Source of the DNA: Xiheicaenibacterium sp046351325
GTDB lineage: Bacteria > Myxococcota_A > Polyangia > Polyangiales > Polyangiaceae
Direction of reading: 5' to 3'
DNA: 64,000 nt
Assembly: GCA_046351325.1 (NCBI GenBank)
Contig: JAXLYR010000005.1
Coordinates: 806,001-870,000 of the forward strand
The notes under the pieces are model-generated. The model did not search any database. It was not told where the DNA came from and saw only the letters and a program-made list of their open reading frames with translations. This document shows, one piece after another, positions 1 through 8,168 of the stretch. Both the position numbers and the translations under genes were made by a program. Numbering within the stretch: the first letter of the stretch is position 1; the number at the start of each line of letters is the position of its first letter.

Positions 1-165
1 CTTCTTCGGGACGCAGCCGACGTTGACGCAGGTCCCGCCCAATCGATCGGATTCGCAGAGCGCGACGCGGGCACCGTAGCTCGCGGCCATGCGCGCCGCG
101 CGTACGCCCGCGGAGCCGCCGCCGATCACGACGAGGTCGAAGTCGAACGAGTCCTCACGGTTCAT
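1..165 (-). CDS. gor: Glutathione-disulfide reductase, N-terminal part (cut by window edge)
   Basis: Only the first 55 codons are present; the gene runs off the left edge. The ATG is at 163-165. Near residue 10 is a dinucleotide-binding glycine motif (VVIGGGSAG), and the visible part ends in the redox-disulfide motif GGTCVNVGCVPKK. That motif, with Val and a final Lys-Lys, is typical of glutathione/trypanothione reductases; dihydrolipoamide dehydrogenases usually have GGTCLNVGCIPSK and mercuric reductases end in PSK. The expected role is NADPH-dependent reduction of oxidised glutathione in the cytoplasm. The family is clear, but the substrate cannot be proven without the C-terminal half. Confidence 0.8.
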   Translation of the reverse strand, partial: MNREDSFDFDLVVIGGGSAGVRAARMAASYGARVALCESDRLGGTCVNVGCVPKK

Positions 166-296
166 GGGGTGAAGGTAGCGCCTTCATCTCGAGCGCCCGG
201 CGGAGAATCGGGCGGGCAAAACCCCACTGAATCGAGAATCCGGCCTAGCGCTGCACTCCGTCGTTGACACGGTCGCTCACCCGGCTAGATTGCCCG

Positions 297-373
<77 letters not shown>

Positions 374-379
374 CTCGAA

Positions 380-408
380 CGCCCCGGTGTCGTCTCCGAC
401 CCGGGGCG
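380..408 (+). terminator. GC-rich hairpin after the initiator tRNA
   Basis: An 8-bp stem (380-387 with 401-408) continues after one bulged T into a further 4-bp stem (389-392 with 397-400) closed by a TCTC loop. It starts 7 nt after the tRNA CCA and lies between the tRNA and the convergent pirin gene. No T-tract follows, so it is a candidate terminator or 3' processing structure. Confidence 0.5.
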
Positions 409-455
409 TGCTGCTTCGAATTCCGCTGCTCCGAATATCCGTCGGCGGCGCGCCC

Positions 456-1352
456 TCAGCCGATTTGGGCAGAGCGGGTGATCTCGCCCATCTTCCCGCT
501 TTGGAAGTCGACGATCGCCTGGCGGATCTCGCGCTCGGTGTTCATGACGAAGGGGCCATATCGGGCGACGGGCTCGCGCAGCGGTACGCCCGCGAGCAGC
601 AACAACCGGCCGCCGCCCGGAGCGCCGCGGAGTCGAACCCGACCCTCGCCGCCGAGGATCGCGAGCTCGCCGTCCTCGACCTTGCGATCGTTGTCTCCGA
701 CGCGCGCCGACCCCTCGAAGACGTAGACCATCGCGCGCGCCTTGGGGTCGACCGTGACCGTGACGTCGGCGCCGTCTTCGAGTCGCCAATCCTGATAGAC
801 GATGGGGATCCGGGTATCGATGACAGCGTCGACGCCCAGCGCTTCGCCAGCGATGATGCGCACCGTCGCGAGGCCGTCATCGGTCTTCGCCGTAGGGATC
901 TTGGTCGACGGGACCTCCTGATAGCGAGGTCGCATCATCTTGTCTCGGGCAGGCAGGTTCACCCAAATCTGGAATCCGTGAACGCGCCCGCCCTTGTCCC
1001 GAATCGACCGAGCGGGTTCCTCCGAGTGGATGATACCGGCGCCGGCGGTCATCCATTGAACGTCGCCTGGGCCGAGCTTACCCCGATGTCCGGCCGAGTC
1101 CTCGTGTTCGAACTCGCCCGCGAGGACATACGTGACCGTCTCGAACCCGCGGTGCGGGTGGTCGGGGGCGCCGACAGCCTCGTTCGGGCCGTAGTCGACC
1201 GGCCCCATCTCGTCGAGCAGCAGGAACGGATCGACGAGCGGCAGCCGTGGACTCGGGAACGGACGGCGCACGACGAAGCCCGCTCCCTCGGATTGACGGT
1301 GCGCCCGCGCAACACTCTCCACCTCGCGGACACCAACGACCTGGCTGACCAT
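456..1352 (-). CDS. Pirin family protein
   Basis: 298 aa. Bicupin protein of the pirin family; some bacterial members have quercetin 2,3-dioxygenase activity, others are redox-sensing partners. The N-terminal cupin shows the family core around residues 60-115: DHPHRGFETVTYVL, then GDVQWMTAGAGIIHSE, supplying the metal-binding His/His/His/Glu set. The ATG at 1352 follows a GAGGAGG ribosome site. It lies 24 nt downstream of the YceI gene on the same strand, so the two are probably co-transcribed and divergent from the LysR gene at 2009. The pirin plus YceI plus LysR arrangement suggests a redox or stress locus; the substrate is unknown. Confidence 0.9.
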   Translation of the reverse strand: MVSQVVGVREVESVARAHRQSEGAGFVVRRPFPSPRLPLVDPFLLLDEMGPVDYGPNEAVGAPDHPHRGFETVTYVLAGEFEHEDSAGHRGKLGPGDVQWMTAGAGIIHSEEPARSIRDKGGRVHGFQIWVNLPARDKMMRPRYQEVPSTKIPTAKTDDGLATVRIIAGEALGVDAVIDTRIPIVYQDWRLEDGADVTVTVDPKARAMVYVFEGSARVGDNDRKVEDGELAILGGEGRVRLRGAPGGGRLLLLAGVPLREPVARYGPFVMNTEREIRQAIVDFQSGKMGEITRSAQIG

Positions 1353-1376
1353 GACGACCTCCTCGGAGGGACTAGC

Positions 1377-1910
1377 TCACTTCGGGCGAATGACCTCGAG
1401 CTCGATGTCGATGTCGACGCGCTCGCCGACGAGCACGCCGCCAGCCTCGAGCACCTGATTCCACTGCAGTCCGAACTCCCTGCGATCGACCTGCGCTTTG
1501 GCGGTGAAGCCCGCGCGCTCGTTACCCCACGGGTCCTTCCCGAAGCCGCCGAACTCGACGGTGACGGGCACCTCTTTGGTCGTGCCGCGAATCGTCAGGT
1601 CGCCGATAAGCCGATATTCGTCGCTCGAGACCTTCTCGATCTTCTTGCTGACGAAGTCGAGCGTCGGGAACTTCTCCGCGTCGAGAAAGTCGGCGGACTT
1701 GAGGTGCGCGTCGCGATCCGCGATGCCCGTGTCGATGCTCGCGGCGTCGATCTTCACCTGCACGCTCGACTGCGAGAGGTCCTTGTCGTCGAGCGAAAAC
1801 GAGCCCTCGAATTTCGAGAACCGCCCGCGGACCTTGGAGATGACCATGTGGCGAACGGAGAAGTGAATCCCGGAGTGGGCGGCGTCGAGAGTCCAGCCTT
1901 GCGTGCTCAT
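1377..1910 (-). CDS. YceI family lipid-binding protein
   Basis: 177 aa, close to the family length without a signal peptide. The lipocalin-like YceI fold binds isoprenoid or polyprenyl lipids in characterised members. Visible motifs are the N-terminal WTLDAAHSGIHFSVRHM, KVRGRFSKFEGSF near residue 28, a DAHLKSADFLD segment, and LTIRGTTKEV around residue 108. No signal peptide is visible, unlike E. coli YceI, so a cytoplasmic location is possible. An AGGAGG ribosome site precedes the ATG at 1910. It is the first gene of a likely two-gene operon with pirin, divergent from the LysR regulator. Confidence 0.9.
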   Translation of the reverse strand: MSTQGWTLDAAHSGIHFSVRHMVISKVRGRFSKFEGSFSLDDKDLSQSSVQVKIDAASIDTGIADRDAHLKSADFLDAEKFPTLDFVSKKIEKVSSDEYRLIGDLTIRGTTKEVPVTVEFGGFGKDPWGNERAGFTAKAQVDRREFGLQWNQVLEAGGVLVGERVDIDIELEVIRPK

Positions 1911-1991
1911 TTGCGATTGCCTCCTGATGAGGCCCTCAACCTACGTTCGTTCCGCGGTCGTGATTAGAGTGGCCCCGTGAGGGAGACTGTT

Positions 1992-2001
1992 CCAAAGTTG
2001 G
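1992..2001. promoter_or_regulatory. Small palindrome in the yceI/lysR divergent region
   Basis: CCAAAGTTGG is an inverted repeat (CCAA-AG-TTGG) 7 nt upstream of the lysR ATG, in the 98-nt gap between divergent genes. LysR proteins commonly bind such intergenic sites, but the dyad is short, so this is only a candidate operator. Confidence 0.3.
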
Positions 2002-2008
2002 CACAATC

Positions 2009-2959
2009 ATGAGCAGCCTCGACGAGATCGTCGTCTTCGCCCGCGTCGTCGAGACTGGGAGCTTCACCGGGGCGGCGGCCGCGCTCGAAATGCCGAAGTC
2101 GACGGTCAGCCGCAAAATCTCGGAGCTCGAAGCCAGGCTGCGCGCGCGCCTGCTGCAGCGCACGACCCGCAAGCTCAACCTCACCGATGTCGGCAGGACC
2201 TATTACGCGCACTGCGCGCGGATCGTCGCCGAGCTCGAGGAGGCCGAGCGCGCCGTCGGCAGCCTTCAGGCGGTCCCGCGCGGTCTTTTGCGCGTCACGA
2301 CCCCCCTCAATTTGGGGTTTCTCGGGCCCATCTTCGCCGAGTTCGCTCACCGCTTCAGCGAGGTCGAGCTCGAGATCGTGGCGACGGATCGCCTCGTCGA
2401 TCTCGTCGAGGAGGGCTTCGACGTCGCGATCCGCGCGGGCAACTTGGCCGACTCCACCCTCGTCGCGAGACCGCTCGGGAGCAGCAATCGGATCATCGTC
2501 GCGAGCGCGCGCTACCTCGAGCGACACGGCGTCCCCCGAGAGCCTGCGGCCCTCGTCCAGCACGCGGCCCTCGTCTTCGGCACAGGGCGAAACCCGACGA
2601 GCTGGCGCCTCGTGTCCAAGGGGCAGGCCGTCGAGGTCGTCGTCAAGCCGCGCCTCGTGGTGAATGACCTCTCCGTATTGATCGACGCCGCGCGCGCGGA
2701 CTTGGGAGTAGCGATGTTGCCCAATTTCATCACCGCCCCCGAGATCCGCGACGGTCGACTGGAGCGCGTCCTCGAGGCCTGGTGCTCGCAACCTGTCGGC
2801 ATCTACGCCGTTTACCCGAGCACGCGCCACCTCTCGCTCAAGGTGAAGACCTTCGTCGAGCACCTGCGCCAGCGCTTCACCCCTCCCCCTTGGGAGGTCG
2901 ATCTCGAGCTCCTCCGCGAGCGATCGACGAGCCGCCGCAAGCGCGCTCCGAAGAGGTGA
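2009..2959 (+). CDS. LysR family transcriptional regulator
   Basis: 316 aa. The N-terminal winged helix-turn-helix spans about residues 1-60 (FARVVETGSFTGAAAALEMPKSTVSRKISELE), followed by the linker helix and a periplasmic-binding-protein-like effector domain from about residue 90. It most resembles the DUF-size 300-residue LysR group that often controls a divergently transcribed redox operon, here yceI-pirin. The C-terminus is extended by a basic tail. The stop at 2957-2959 abuts the stop of the convergent gene at 2960 with no spacer. Confidence 0.93.
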   Translation: MSSLDEIVVFARVVETGSFTGAAAALEMPKSTVSRKISELEARLRARLLQRTTRKLNLTDVGRTYYAHCARIVAELEEAERAVGSLQAVPRGLLRVTTPLNLGFLGPIFAEFAHRFSEVELEIVATDRLVDLVEEGFDVAIRAGNLADSTLVARPLGSSNRIIVASARYLERHGVPREPAALVQHAALVFGTGRNPTSWRLVSKGQAVEVVVKPRLVVNDLSVLIDAARADLGVAMLPNFITAPEIRDGRLERVLEAWCSQPVGIYAVYPSTRHLSLKVKTFVEHLRQRFTPPPWEVDLELLRERSTSRRKRAPKR

Positions 2960-3622
2960 TCAGAACGACACTTTGACTCCGGACCAGCCGGGGCTCGCGA
3001 CGAGCTCTGTCTTCGGGCCGTCGCTCTTTGCATATTGGTTCATCACCCAAATAGGGCGCTTCGCGCTCGCCCCACCGATGATCATCGAGAGCCCGGCTGC
3101 TTGCCCCAGCCCCATGGCCACGAGCGCTCCCGCCCATCCTGCATCGCGCGTCGAGCTCGCCACACCCAGCGCCCCGAACACGGGCACGAACCCCCAAGCC
3201 CAGCCATCGTCGGTCGCGAGCGTGCTGATCAGTACAGAGTACAGATAGCTCGCCCCGAGCACGCCGATGCCGGGGCCCCAAATGCCGCTGCGGCTCTTCA
3301 TGACTTCACGGTAACCCTCGGGCGGGTCCTCGCCCTCGATGGGGCGTAGCTTCTTTCGCCGTGGGACGTAGACCTCCTTCTCCACCACCACCCTCTTCTC
3401 GACGATGACAGGCTTCTCCACCACGACGACCGTCTTTTGGTCGCAGGTCGAATGAATGGTGACAGCGTTGTCACATACAGTCACGTCAGTACCGGACTCG
3501 TCGTCTACGTCGTTCGAGCCGGCCTCTTCAGCGGCGTCCTCGTCTACGGGCTCGTCCGCCAAGGCGATAGTCGGCGCTCCGCAGACGAGGAACGCCAAGG
3601 CAAAGGTAAGAGAGCGTTGCAT
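2960..3622 (-). CDS. Exported protein of unknown function with Val/Glu-rich and hydrophobic segments
   Basis: 220 aa from the ATG at 3622, chosen because MQRSLTFALAFLVCGAPTIALADE is a good signal peptide; a longer upstream reading is open but adds no recognisable sequence. After an acidic stretch comes a region rich in VVVEKPVIVEKRVVVEKE, then several hydrophobic segments from about residue 115. No family was recognised. It is transcribed divergently from the two Cys-rich genes at 3850-5108 and may belong to the same envelope set. An oriented repeat (3460-3473) lies inside the coding sequence. Confidence 0.7.
   Translation of the reverse strand: MQRSLTFALAFLVCGAPTIALADEPVDEDAAEEAGSNDVDDESGTDVTVCDNAVTIHSTCDQKTVVVVEKPVIVEKRVVVEKEVYVPRRKKLRPIEGEDPPEGYREVMKSRSGIWGPGIGVLGASYLYSVLISTLATDDGWAWGFVPVFGALGVASSTRDAGWAGALVAMGLGQAAGLSMIIGGASAKRPIWVMNQYAKSDGPKTELVASPGWSGVKVSF
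3460..3473 (+). repeat. Oriented palindromic repeat, copy 1
   Basis: TGACAGCGTTGTCA, within a perfect 16-bp palindrome (3459-3474). It contains the word ACAGYSTTGT on the + strand, as do the copies at 11110, 18882, 22584, 57267 and 59378. It lies inside a minus-strand gene. Confidence 0.6.
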
Positions 3623-3660
3623 CGAAACCTCCCAAGCAGTGTCCTCGCCGTCAGCGAGTT

Positions 3661-3681
3661 CTGTGCCAGGGAGCGGCACAG
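3661..3681. promoter_or_regulatory. Inverted repeat in divergent intergenic region
   Basis: CTGTGCC (3661-3667) and GGCACAG (3675-3681) form a perfect 7-bp dyad around a 7-nt spacer. It lies in the 227-nt region between the genes starting at 3622 (-) and 3850 (+). It could be an operator shared by the divergent promoters or a hairpin; no clear -35/-10 was found. Confidence 0.35.
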
Positions 3682-3849
3682 CGCTGGAGGGGCCAATTGC
3701 CTCCACAAAGCCGCGGCCTGTTGGTCGTTAGCGCTCTGTTTGGGGGGGAGCGCGGCCTCGAACCTATGGCATCGTTGTCGCGGGGGTCGGTTCGAAGCGT
3801 GGTGTCACGCCGTTGTCGAATCGCGCGCGACCGTGCGAGTCTCTCGAGT

Positions 3850-4596
3850 GTGAAGCTGGGCTTCGGATCGGCATGGGTATTTGCAGCACTCGCGATGACT
3901 CGAGCGGCTGCAGCCGACCCCGACGAGGCGGCCGTCGCGCCGAGCGCTCCTGTCGTCTGTCCCAATGGCAGTCACCGCGAGGTCGAGCGCTGCGTCGCCG
4001 ACGAGGTGACTTGCCCGCTCGGGAGTCTGCGCATCACGCTGCCGACGGGCACGCGTTGCGCGGCGCGGCCACGCAACTGCAGCCGCAACCCGGATACGTG
4101 CAGCGACCCGCCGCCTCGCTTCAAGAGCCCGCTCCTCGCGGGGGGCATCATGCTCCTCACCACGGGCGTGGTCGGAGCCTCGTTGACGGTGCCGTTCATC
4201 TCGCTCTTCGCCGCGCCGTATCTCGTCCCTTTGGTCGCCGGTATCCCGATGACCATCATCGGCTCGCGGCAATTGGCGGACGATGGCTCTTCGCTGCGCG
4301 ATCCAGGGCTGATGTTGGGCGGGGTAATCCTCACCGGGCTCAGCGTGGTCAGCACTCCAGTCTTGGCCGCATATCTCTATACGACGTTGGTCTGGCATCC
4401 CGATGAAAACCGAGTGATCGGCCTCGCGACCGGGCTCGCAGCGGCGACCGCCGCGGGCATCGCGAGCATCCCGATGTGGGTCATAGGTGGGACGCGAATC
4501 AAGCGGCCTCGGTCCAGCGCGTCGACCCCTCCCGAGCCGATGCCCACGCTCACCGTGCAGGGGCTCGGATTGGGGGTCGAATGGGGGTTCCAATGA
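3850..4596 (+). CDS. Exported Cys-rich membrane protein of unknown function
   Basis: 248 aa from a GTG at 3850, chosen because it starts a signal peptide ending in TRAAAADP. After it comes a short Cys-rich module (VCPNGSH, RCVADEVTCPLGS, RCAARPRNC), then four hydrophobic segments between about residues 95 and 215. The gene at 4593 begins with the same type of Cys-rich module, so the two look like tandem relatives. They overlap by ATGA at 4593-4596, indicating translational coupling. No characterised family was recognised; an envelope role is inferred from the signal peptide and membrane segments. Confidence 0.75.
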   Translation: MKLGFGSAWVFAALAMTRAAAADPDEAAVAPSAPVVCPNGSHREVERCVADEVTCPLGSLRITLPTGTRCAARPRNCSRNPDTCSDPPPRFKSPLLAGGIMLLTTGVVGASLTVPFISLFAAPYLVPLVAGIPMTIIGSRQLADDGSSLRDPGLMLGGVILTGLSVVSTPVLAAYLYTTLVWHPDENRVIGLATGLAAATAAGIASIPMWVIGGTRIKRPRSSASTPPEPMPTLTVQGLGLGVEWGFQ

Positions 4597-5108
4597 AGCG
4601 CTCGCTGCTCGCGGGCCTGGCGTTCTTCGGCGCGATGTCACGAGCGGCGCTCGCGCACGCGGAGTGTCCGACGGGGAGTCATCCAGTCGACGGCGCGTGC
4701 GTCGCAGACCAGGTGGATTGTCCGGCCGGGACGGTGCGCGACGGCGAGGTCTGCGTCGCTATGAGCGTGGATTGTCCACCAGGCTCGGCGTGGCGAGGCT
4801 CGATTTGTTACACGCGTACGCGCGCCGTCGCCATTCGTACGACAGGCCAGGTCTTCACGTTGATGGGGCTCTTCTGGGCAGTCGCGGGGGCGATGGTCGC
4901 AGCGTCCAATGCGCACGACGCGCCACCCGATCGCGCGTTCGCCGCTGGGCTCACCACCGCGGCGCCCATCTTCGGTCACGCGCTCGGCGCCTTCACGGTG
5001 GGCGTCTCGCTTTGGGTCGCGGGGGCCGTCACCGCCAACTCCATCCCCGAGCAAACATCGCTCGCGCTACCGGCCAATGGTCTGACCCTCGCGCTGACAT
5101 TCGAGTAA
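4593..5108 (+). CDS. Exported Cys-rich membrane protein, relative of the upstream gene
   Basis: 171 aa from the ATG at 4593, which overlaps the preceding stop codon (ATGA). A signal peptide (MKRSLLAGLAFFGAMSRAALAHA) is followed by repeated Cys modules: ECPTGSHPVDGACVADQVDC, then VCVAMSVDCPPGSAW. Two hydrophobic segments lie between about residues 85 and 155. The module CPxGSHxVxxxCVAD is shared with the upstream protein. No enzyme motif is visible. Probably co-expressed envelope proteins of unknown function. Confidence 0.75.
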   Translation: MKRSLLAGLAFFGAMSRAALAHAECPTGSHPVDGACVADQVDCPAGTVRDGEVCVAMSVDCPPGSAWRGSICYTRTRAVAIRTTGQVFTLMGLFWAVAGAMVAASNAHDAPPDRAFAAGLTTAAPIFGHALGAFTVGVSLWVAGAVTANSIPEQTSLALPANGLTLALTFE

Positions 5109-5125
5109 CCGAATGCGGGCGCGGC

Positions 5126-5860
5126 CTATTGGCACGCGTCGCGGCTCGGCAGGTTCATGCACATTCCCAACGTGGATATGTGACTGCACTCGTCCGCCGT
5201 GGAGAGCTGGTCCAGCGTGTAATAGCCGACGAGGAGATCGTCGAGCTCCACGAGCGTGAGCTCCCCTCGGCGGACACAGCAGTTCGCATCGCAGATTGCG
5301 GTGTAGATGAAGTGACCAGGGTTCTCCGACACGACGAGCGCGGAGCGCCAGCCGTTCTCCTCCATCAAGAGGCTACTGTAATAGATGTTCTCGTCGGTGT
5401 GCTCCGCGCGCGGCTCGAGCACGATGAGGTCCTGTCGGATCCCTCGCTCCTGCAAGAGCGTGCTCAGCACCTCGGCCTCGACGCCGGGCGCGTGCACCGC
5501 GGCGCCGCTGACGATGAAGTGAGCGCCATAGCCGTCCTCGAATAGTGTTACAGCCATGTCAGCGCGCTTCTTCTGGCAATCCGACGGCGTACCGTCCTGG
5601 TTCGACGGACAACCCAGGATGATGATCGCGTCGTGCTCCTGGGCGATGCACTCCCCCGCTTCCGGCGTCGCCGTATACGGGTTCGGCGGCGCGGGGCCGG
5701 GATAGAGCTCGTCCATCGGCGGGATCTCACACGTCGACGGCGTGGCGCCGGACGCGCCGACGAGCGCAGGACCGCTGCAGGCGCCCATGGCGAGCACCCA
5801 CGACATCGCTGCGACGAGCGCCGAAGAGCGCATGAAGACAGCCAATCGAACCCGCGGCAT
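5126..5860 (-). CDS. YdcF/SanA-like DUF218 lipoprotein
   Basis: 244 aa from the ATG at 5860. The start MPRVRLAVFMRSSALVAAM leads to a possible lipobox ending GACSG. The DUF218 core is visible: DAIIILGC, then a conserved set including ADMAVTLFEDGYGAHFIVSG, EAEVLSTLLQERGI and EPRAEHTDENIYYSSLLM, which corresponds to the family's E..S.nT.eN signature. A C-terminal stretch has extra cysteines (CDANCCVRRG). DUF218 proteins act in envelope and peptidoglycan-precursor homeostasis in E. coli (SanA, ElyC), but no activity can be assigned here. A second DUF218 protein lies at 7035. Confidence 0.75.
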   Translation of the reverse strand: MPRVRLAVFMRSSALVAAMSWVLAMGACSGPALVGASGATPSTCEIPPMDELYPGPAPPNPYTATPEAGECIAQEHDAIIILGCPSNQDGTPSDCQKKRADMAVTLFEDGYGAHFIVSGAAVHAPGVEAEVLSTLLQERGIRQDLIVLEPRAEHTDENIYYSSLLMEENGWRSALVVSENPGHFIYTAICDANCCVRRGELTLVELDDLLVGYYTLDQLSTADECSHISTLGMCMNLPSRDACQ

Positions 5861-5966
5861 CAGGTCAAGCCTCGTCAGAGAGGCGAGGTCGCCGCGTCCG
5901 TCTCGAGGCCCTGAAAAATGGCTGGCGGCCGCCCGCCAGCTGAAGCAAGAGGCACGGGCCTTACCC

Positions 5967-6051
5967 GGAGGAGTGGCCGAGTGGTCTAAGGCAGCGGTTT
6001 TGAAAACCGCCGTAGCGCAAGCTACCGGGAGTTCGAATCTCTCCTCCTCCG
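5967..6051 (+). tRNA. tRNA-Ser (anticodon TGA)
   Basis: An 85-nt class II tRNA: acceptor stem GGAGGAG/CTCCTCC, anticodon TGA at 6001-6003 in the loop TTTGAAA, a long variable arm (GTAGC-GCAA-GCTAC) and a T arm with TTCGAAT. CCA is not encoded after the discriminator G at 6051. Confidence 0.96.
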
Positions 6052-6068
6052 CCGAATCACCGCGCGCC

Positions 6069-6965
6069 TCAGCGCGGCGCTGCGCTCGGGGTCGCGCTCG
6101 CCGAGGTCGCGGGACCGGGCGCCGCGTCCTCCATCGACACAATCACGCAGTCGCTGAGATCCGCTTGGAGCTGCGCCGGGCCGCCGCCCATCGAGAGCCA
6201 TTTGCGGATGCCCACGGTCCCCTCGACTACGACTCTGGCGTAAGCCTTCGGTGACGCTGGCTTGGTTTGATCCGTGCGCAGCATGCAGCTCACGGCAGAT
6301 TTCGTGTTGTCCGCCGAGACGACCAGCTGCAGCGAGACATTGGTGCCCGACGACGAGCCGCTGCTCCACGTCGACTCCGAGACGCTCTGGAGCGCGGCGC
6401 TCAGCTTCACGCGCTTCTTGTCCCATTTCGAACGCCCTTTAACAGCGTTATCCAAGAAGTCCTGGAGGCTCACGGGGCTCCCGTCAGCGGGTGGTCCCTT
6501 CGCGTTCGGGTCCTCGGGCGCCGAGCCCTTGCCCGCGAGCTCCATGCACTCGTCGTAGTTCATCGACGGGCCGTTCTTGTTCACCTTCATCGGGTCTTGA
6601 TAGGTGCCCAGCATGTCGCCGCTCGCGCCCTTTTGGTACTTGCTGCGGTCGTCCTTCTCCGCGGTCATATAGGTGCAGTCATCGCCGTCGACGACGACCC
6701 AGACATGGGTGTTGCCTTTGACGGTGGTGGGTTTGCCGACCAGCGCTTCGAGCTTCGTGAGCGCCGTCGACCAATCGTCGAAGACCTTCACTGCGCCCTT
6801 CGCGGAGAGCAGTCGCTCGGTCGTGAGCGTTCCCGTGAACGGCGGCGCTGCGCTCTCCGAAGCAGCGTTCGCACTGGCGCTCTTGTCTCCGGAGCTCTTC
6901 TTGTCACATGCCGTCAGCACCACGAGCCCCAACAAGAGCGCTGCCCACTTCCGCCGAGTCGTCAT
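6069..6965 (-). CDS. Lipoprotein of unknown function
   Basis: 298 aa from the ATG at 6965. The signal peptide MTTRRKWAALLLGLVVLTACDKK ends in a clear lipobox (LTAC), so it should be lipid-anchored. A low-complexity Ser/Ala linker follows. The body has no recognised domain but contains KVFDDWSTALTKLEALVGKP and HVWVVVDGDDCTYM early, and a second half starting near QDFLDNAVKGRSKWDKKRV that resembles small OB-like tRNA_anti-type lipoproteins only loosely. It is divergent from the DUF218 gene at 7035, with 69 nt between starts. Confidence 0.75.
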   Translation of the reverse strand: MTTRRKWAALLLGLVVLTACDKKSSGDKSASANAASESAAPPFTGTLTTERLLSAKGAVKVFDDWSTALTKLEALVGKPTTVKGNTHVWVVVDGDDCTYMTAEKDDRSKYQKGASGDMLGTYQDPMKVNKNGPSMNYDECMELAGKGSAPEDPNAKGPPADGSPVSLQDFLDNAVKGRSKWDKKRVKLSAALQSVSESTWSSGSSSGTNVSLQLVVSADNTKSAVSCMLRTDQTKPASPKAYARVVVEGTVGIRKWLSMGGGPAQLQADLSDCVIVSMEDAAPGPATSASATPSAAPR

Positions 6966-7034
6966 GGCGCGGCAGCATACTCCTCGGACTCGAGCGCTCG
7001 GAATGCGTCCTCTTCGGCTGGCGTTGAGCTGCTC

Positions 7035-8063
7035 ATGCGCCGGACAGACCCTGAGCTGGCCCAGCGAGTCGCGCGCGTCGTGCTGCGTGGTTCTGCGCTC
7101 GCGCTCAGCTGCTTTGCCGCGCTCTCCGTGCTGCACGCGACGCTCGGGCGCGGTCCGATGGCGTGGCAAGTCATCGCGGTGAGGGGGCCTCACATCCTCG
7201 AGGAGCTCCTCCTCGCCGGCTTGGCCGGCGCCACGATTTCGGCGTCATGGGCGACAGCGCGGACGCTCGGTCGAGTCTTCGCCGCGACGGCGCTCTACGG
7301 GGGAATGCTGATCGCGGGGGCGAACGCCTTCAGCTTCTATCGGGAGCTCTATATAGGTCAGCTGATCAGCCACTTCCCCTTTCCGACGTCGATGACGCTC
7401 GCCGTCTATTGGGGATTCGCCGCGACTCGGGTCTTCCTCCTGCCGAGCGCCGCGACGCTCCGCGCCGCGGGCGAACCGAGCGCCCCCAACAAGATAGAAT
7501 GGGTGGCTACGGGCCTGGCCGCGGCAGCGGCGTTCTTGGGCGCGATGAGCTTACAGGTCTGTACGTTCGGGGCGACGGACTATCGGCGCCCGGTCGACGC
7601 GATCGTCGTCTTCGGGGCGCGAGCCTACGACGACGGCACGCCGTCCGAGGCCCTGCGCGAGCGCGTGGAGACGGGCGTCGCGCTCTGGCGAGGTGGCTTC
7701 GCCCCCAAGATCGTGATGAGCGGCGGGACCGGCGCAAACGGCGTGAGCGAGCCCGAGGTCATGCGTCGCATCGCGATGGACTTGGGCGTACCAGCGCACG
7801 TGATCATCCTCGACGAACATGGGGACAACACCCTAGCGACGATCGAGAACTTGAGGGACACGAAGCAGCGATATGGGATCAAGCGACTCATCGCTGTAAG
7901 CCATTTCTTCCACCTCGCGCGAATCAAGCTCTTGGCAGAGCGCGAACAAGTCGAGTGTTTTACGGTTCCGGCCGACGAGGGGGCGACTCCGCTCGTGGGG
8001 ACTCCCTATTACGTTGTTCGAGAGATGCTCGCGCTGTCATTTTACAGCGTCTTCGAACCGTGA
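7035..8063 (+). CDS. Membrane-anchored YdcF-like DUF218 protein
   Basis: 342 aa from the ATG at 7035. Five or so hydrophobic helices occupy about residues 15-185, followed by the DUF218 catalytic-type core. Visible motifs are VDAIVVFGARAYDDGTPSEALRERV, PKIVMSGGTGANGVSEPEVM, and DEHGDNTLATIENLRD followed by LIAVSHFFHLARIKLL, the usual YdcF layout. ElyC-type members act on envelope-precursor (lipid carrier) metabolism; that role is only inferred here. It is the second DUF218 protein within 3 kb, the other being the lipoprotein at 5126. A hairpin at 8087-8102 may terminate it. Confidence 0.85.
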   Translation: MRRTDPELAQRVARVVLRGSALALSCFAALSVLHATLGRGPMAWQVIAVRGPHILEELLLAGLAGATISASWATARTLGRVFAATALYGGMLIAGANAFSFYRELYIGQLISHFPFPTSMTLAVYWGFAATRVFLLPSAATLRAAGEPSAPNKIEWVATGLAAAAAFLGAMSLQVCTFGATDYRRPVDAIVVFGARAYDDGTPSEALRERVETGVALWRGGFAPKIVMSGGTGANGVSEPEVMRRIAMDLGVPAHVIILDEHGDNTLATIENLRDTKQRYGIKRLIAVSHFFHLARIKLLAEREQVECFTVPADEGATPLVGTPYYVVREMLALSFYSVFEP

Positions 8064-8086
8064 GCGACGTGGTGCGAGCTTTCGCA

Positions 8087-8102
8087 ACAGCGGCGTCGCT
8101 GT
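8087..8102 (+). terminator. Candidate terminator hairpin after the DUF218 gene
   Basis: ACAGCG (8087-8092) pairs with CGCTGT (8097-8102) around GCGT. It lies 24 nt after the stop at 8063 and is followed by the moderately T-rich CGTTATTGCTT. Confidence 0.4.
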
Positions 8103-8168
8103 CGTTATTGCTTGGATACGCCGAGCGCCTCGGTAGAGTTCGCCCGCCGGAACTTCGCGGAGGCACAC

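Noticed and set aside
3459..3474. The palindrome as a MatP (matS) site
   Set aside because: matS is a 13-bp GTGACRNYGTCAC; this site has a longer spacing and other copies do not fit.
7551..7564. TTACAGGTCTGTAC as another oriented repeat
   Set aside because: It is symmetric (ACAG..CTGT), has a different centre, and lies in coding sequence, so it says nothing about orientation.
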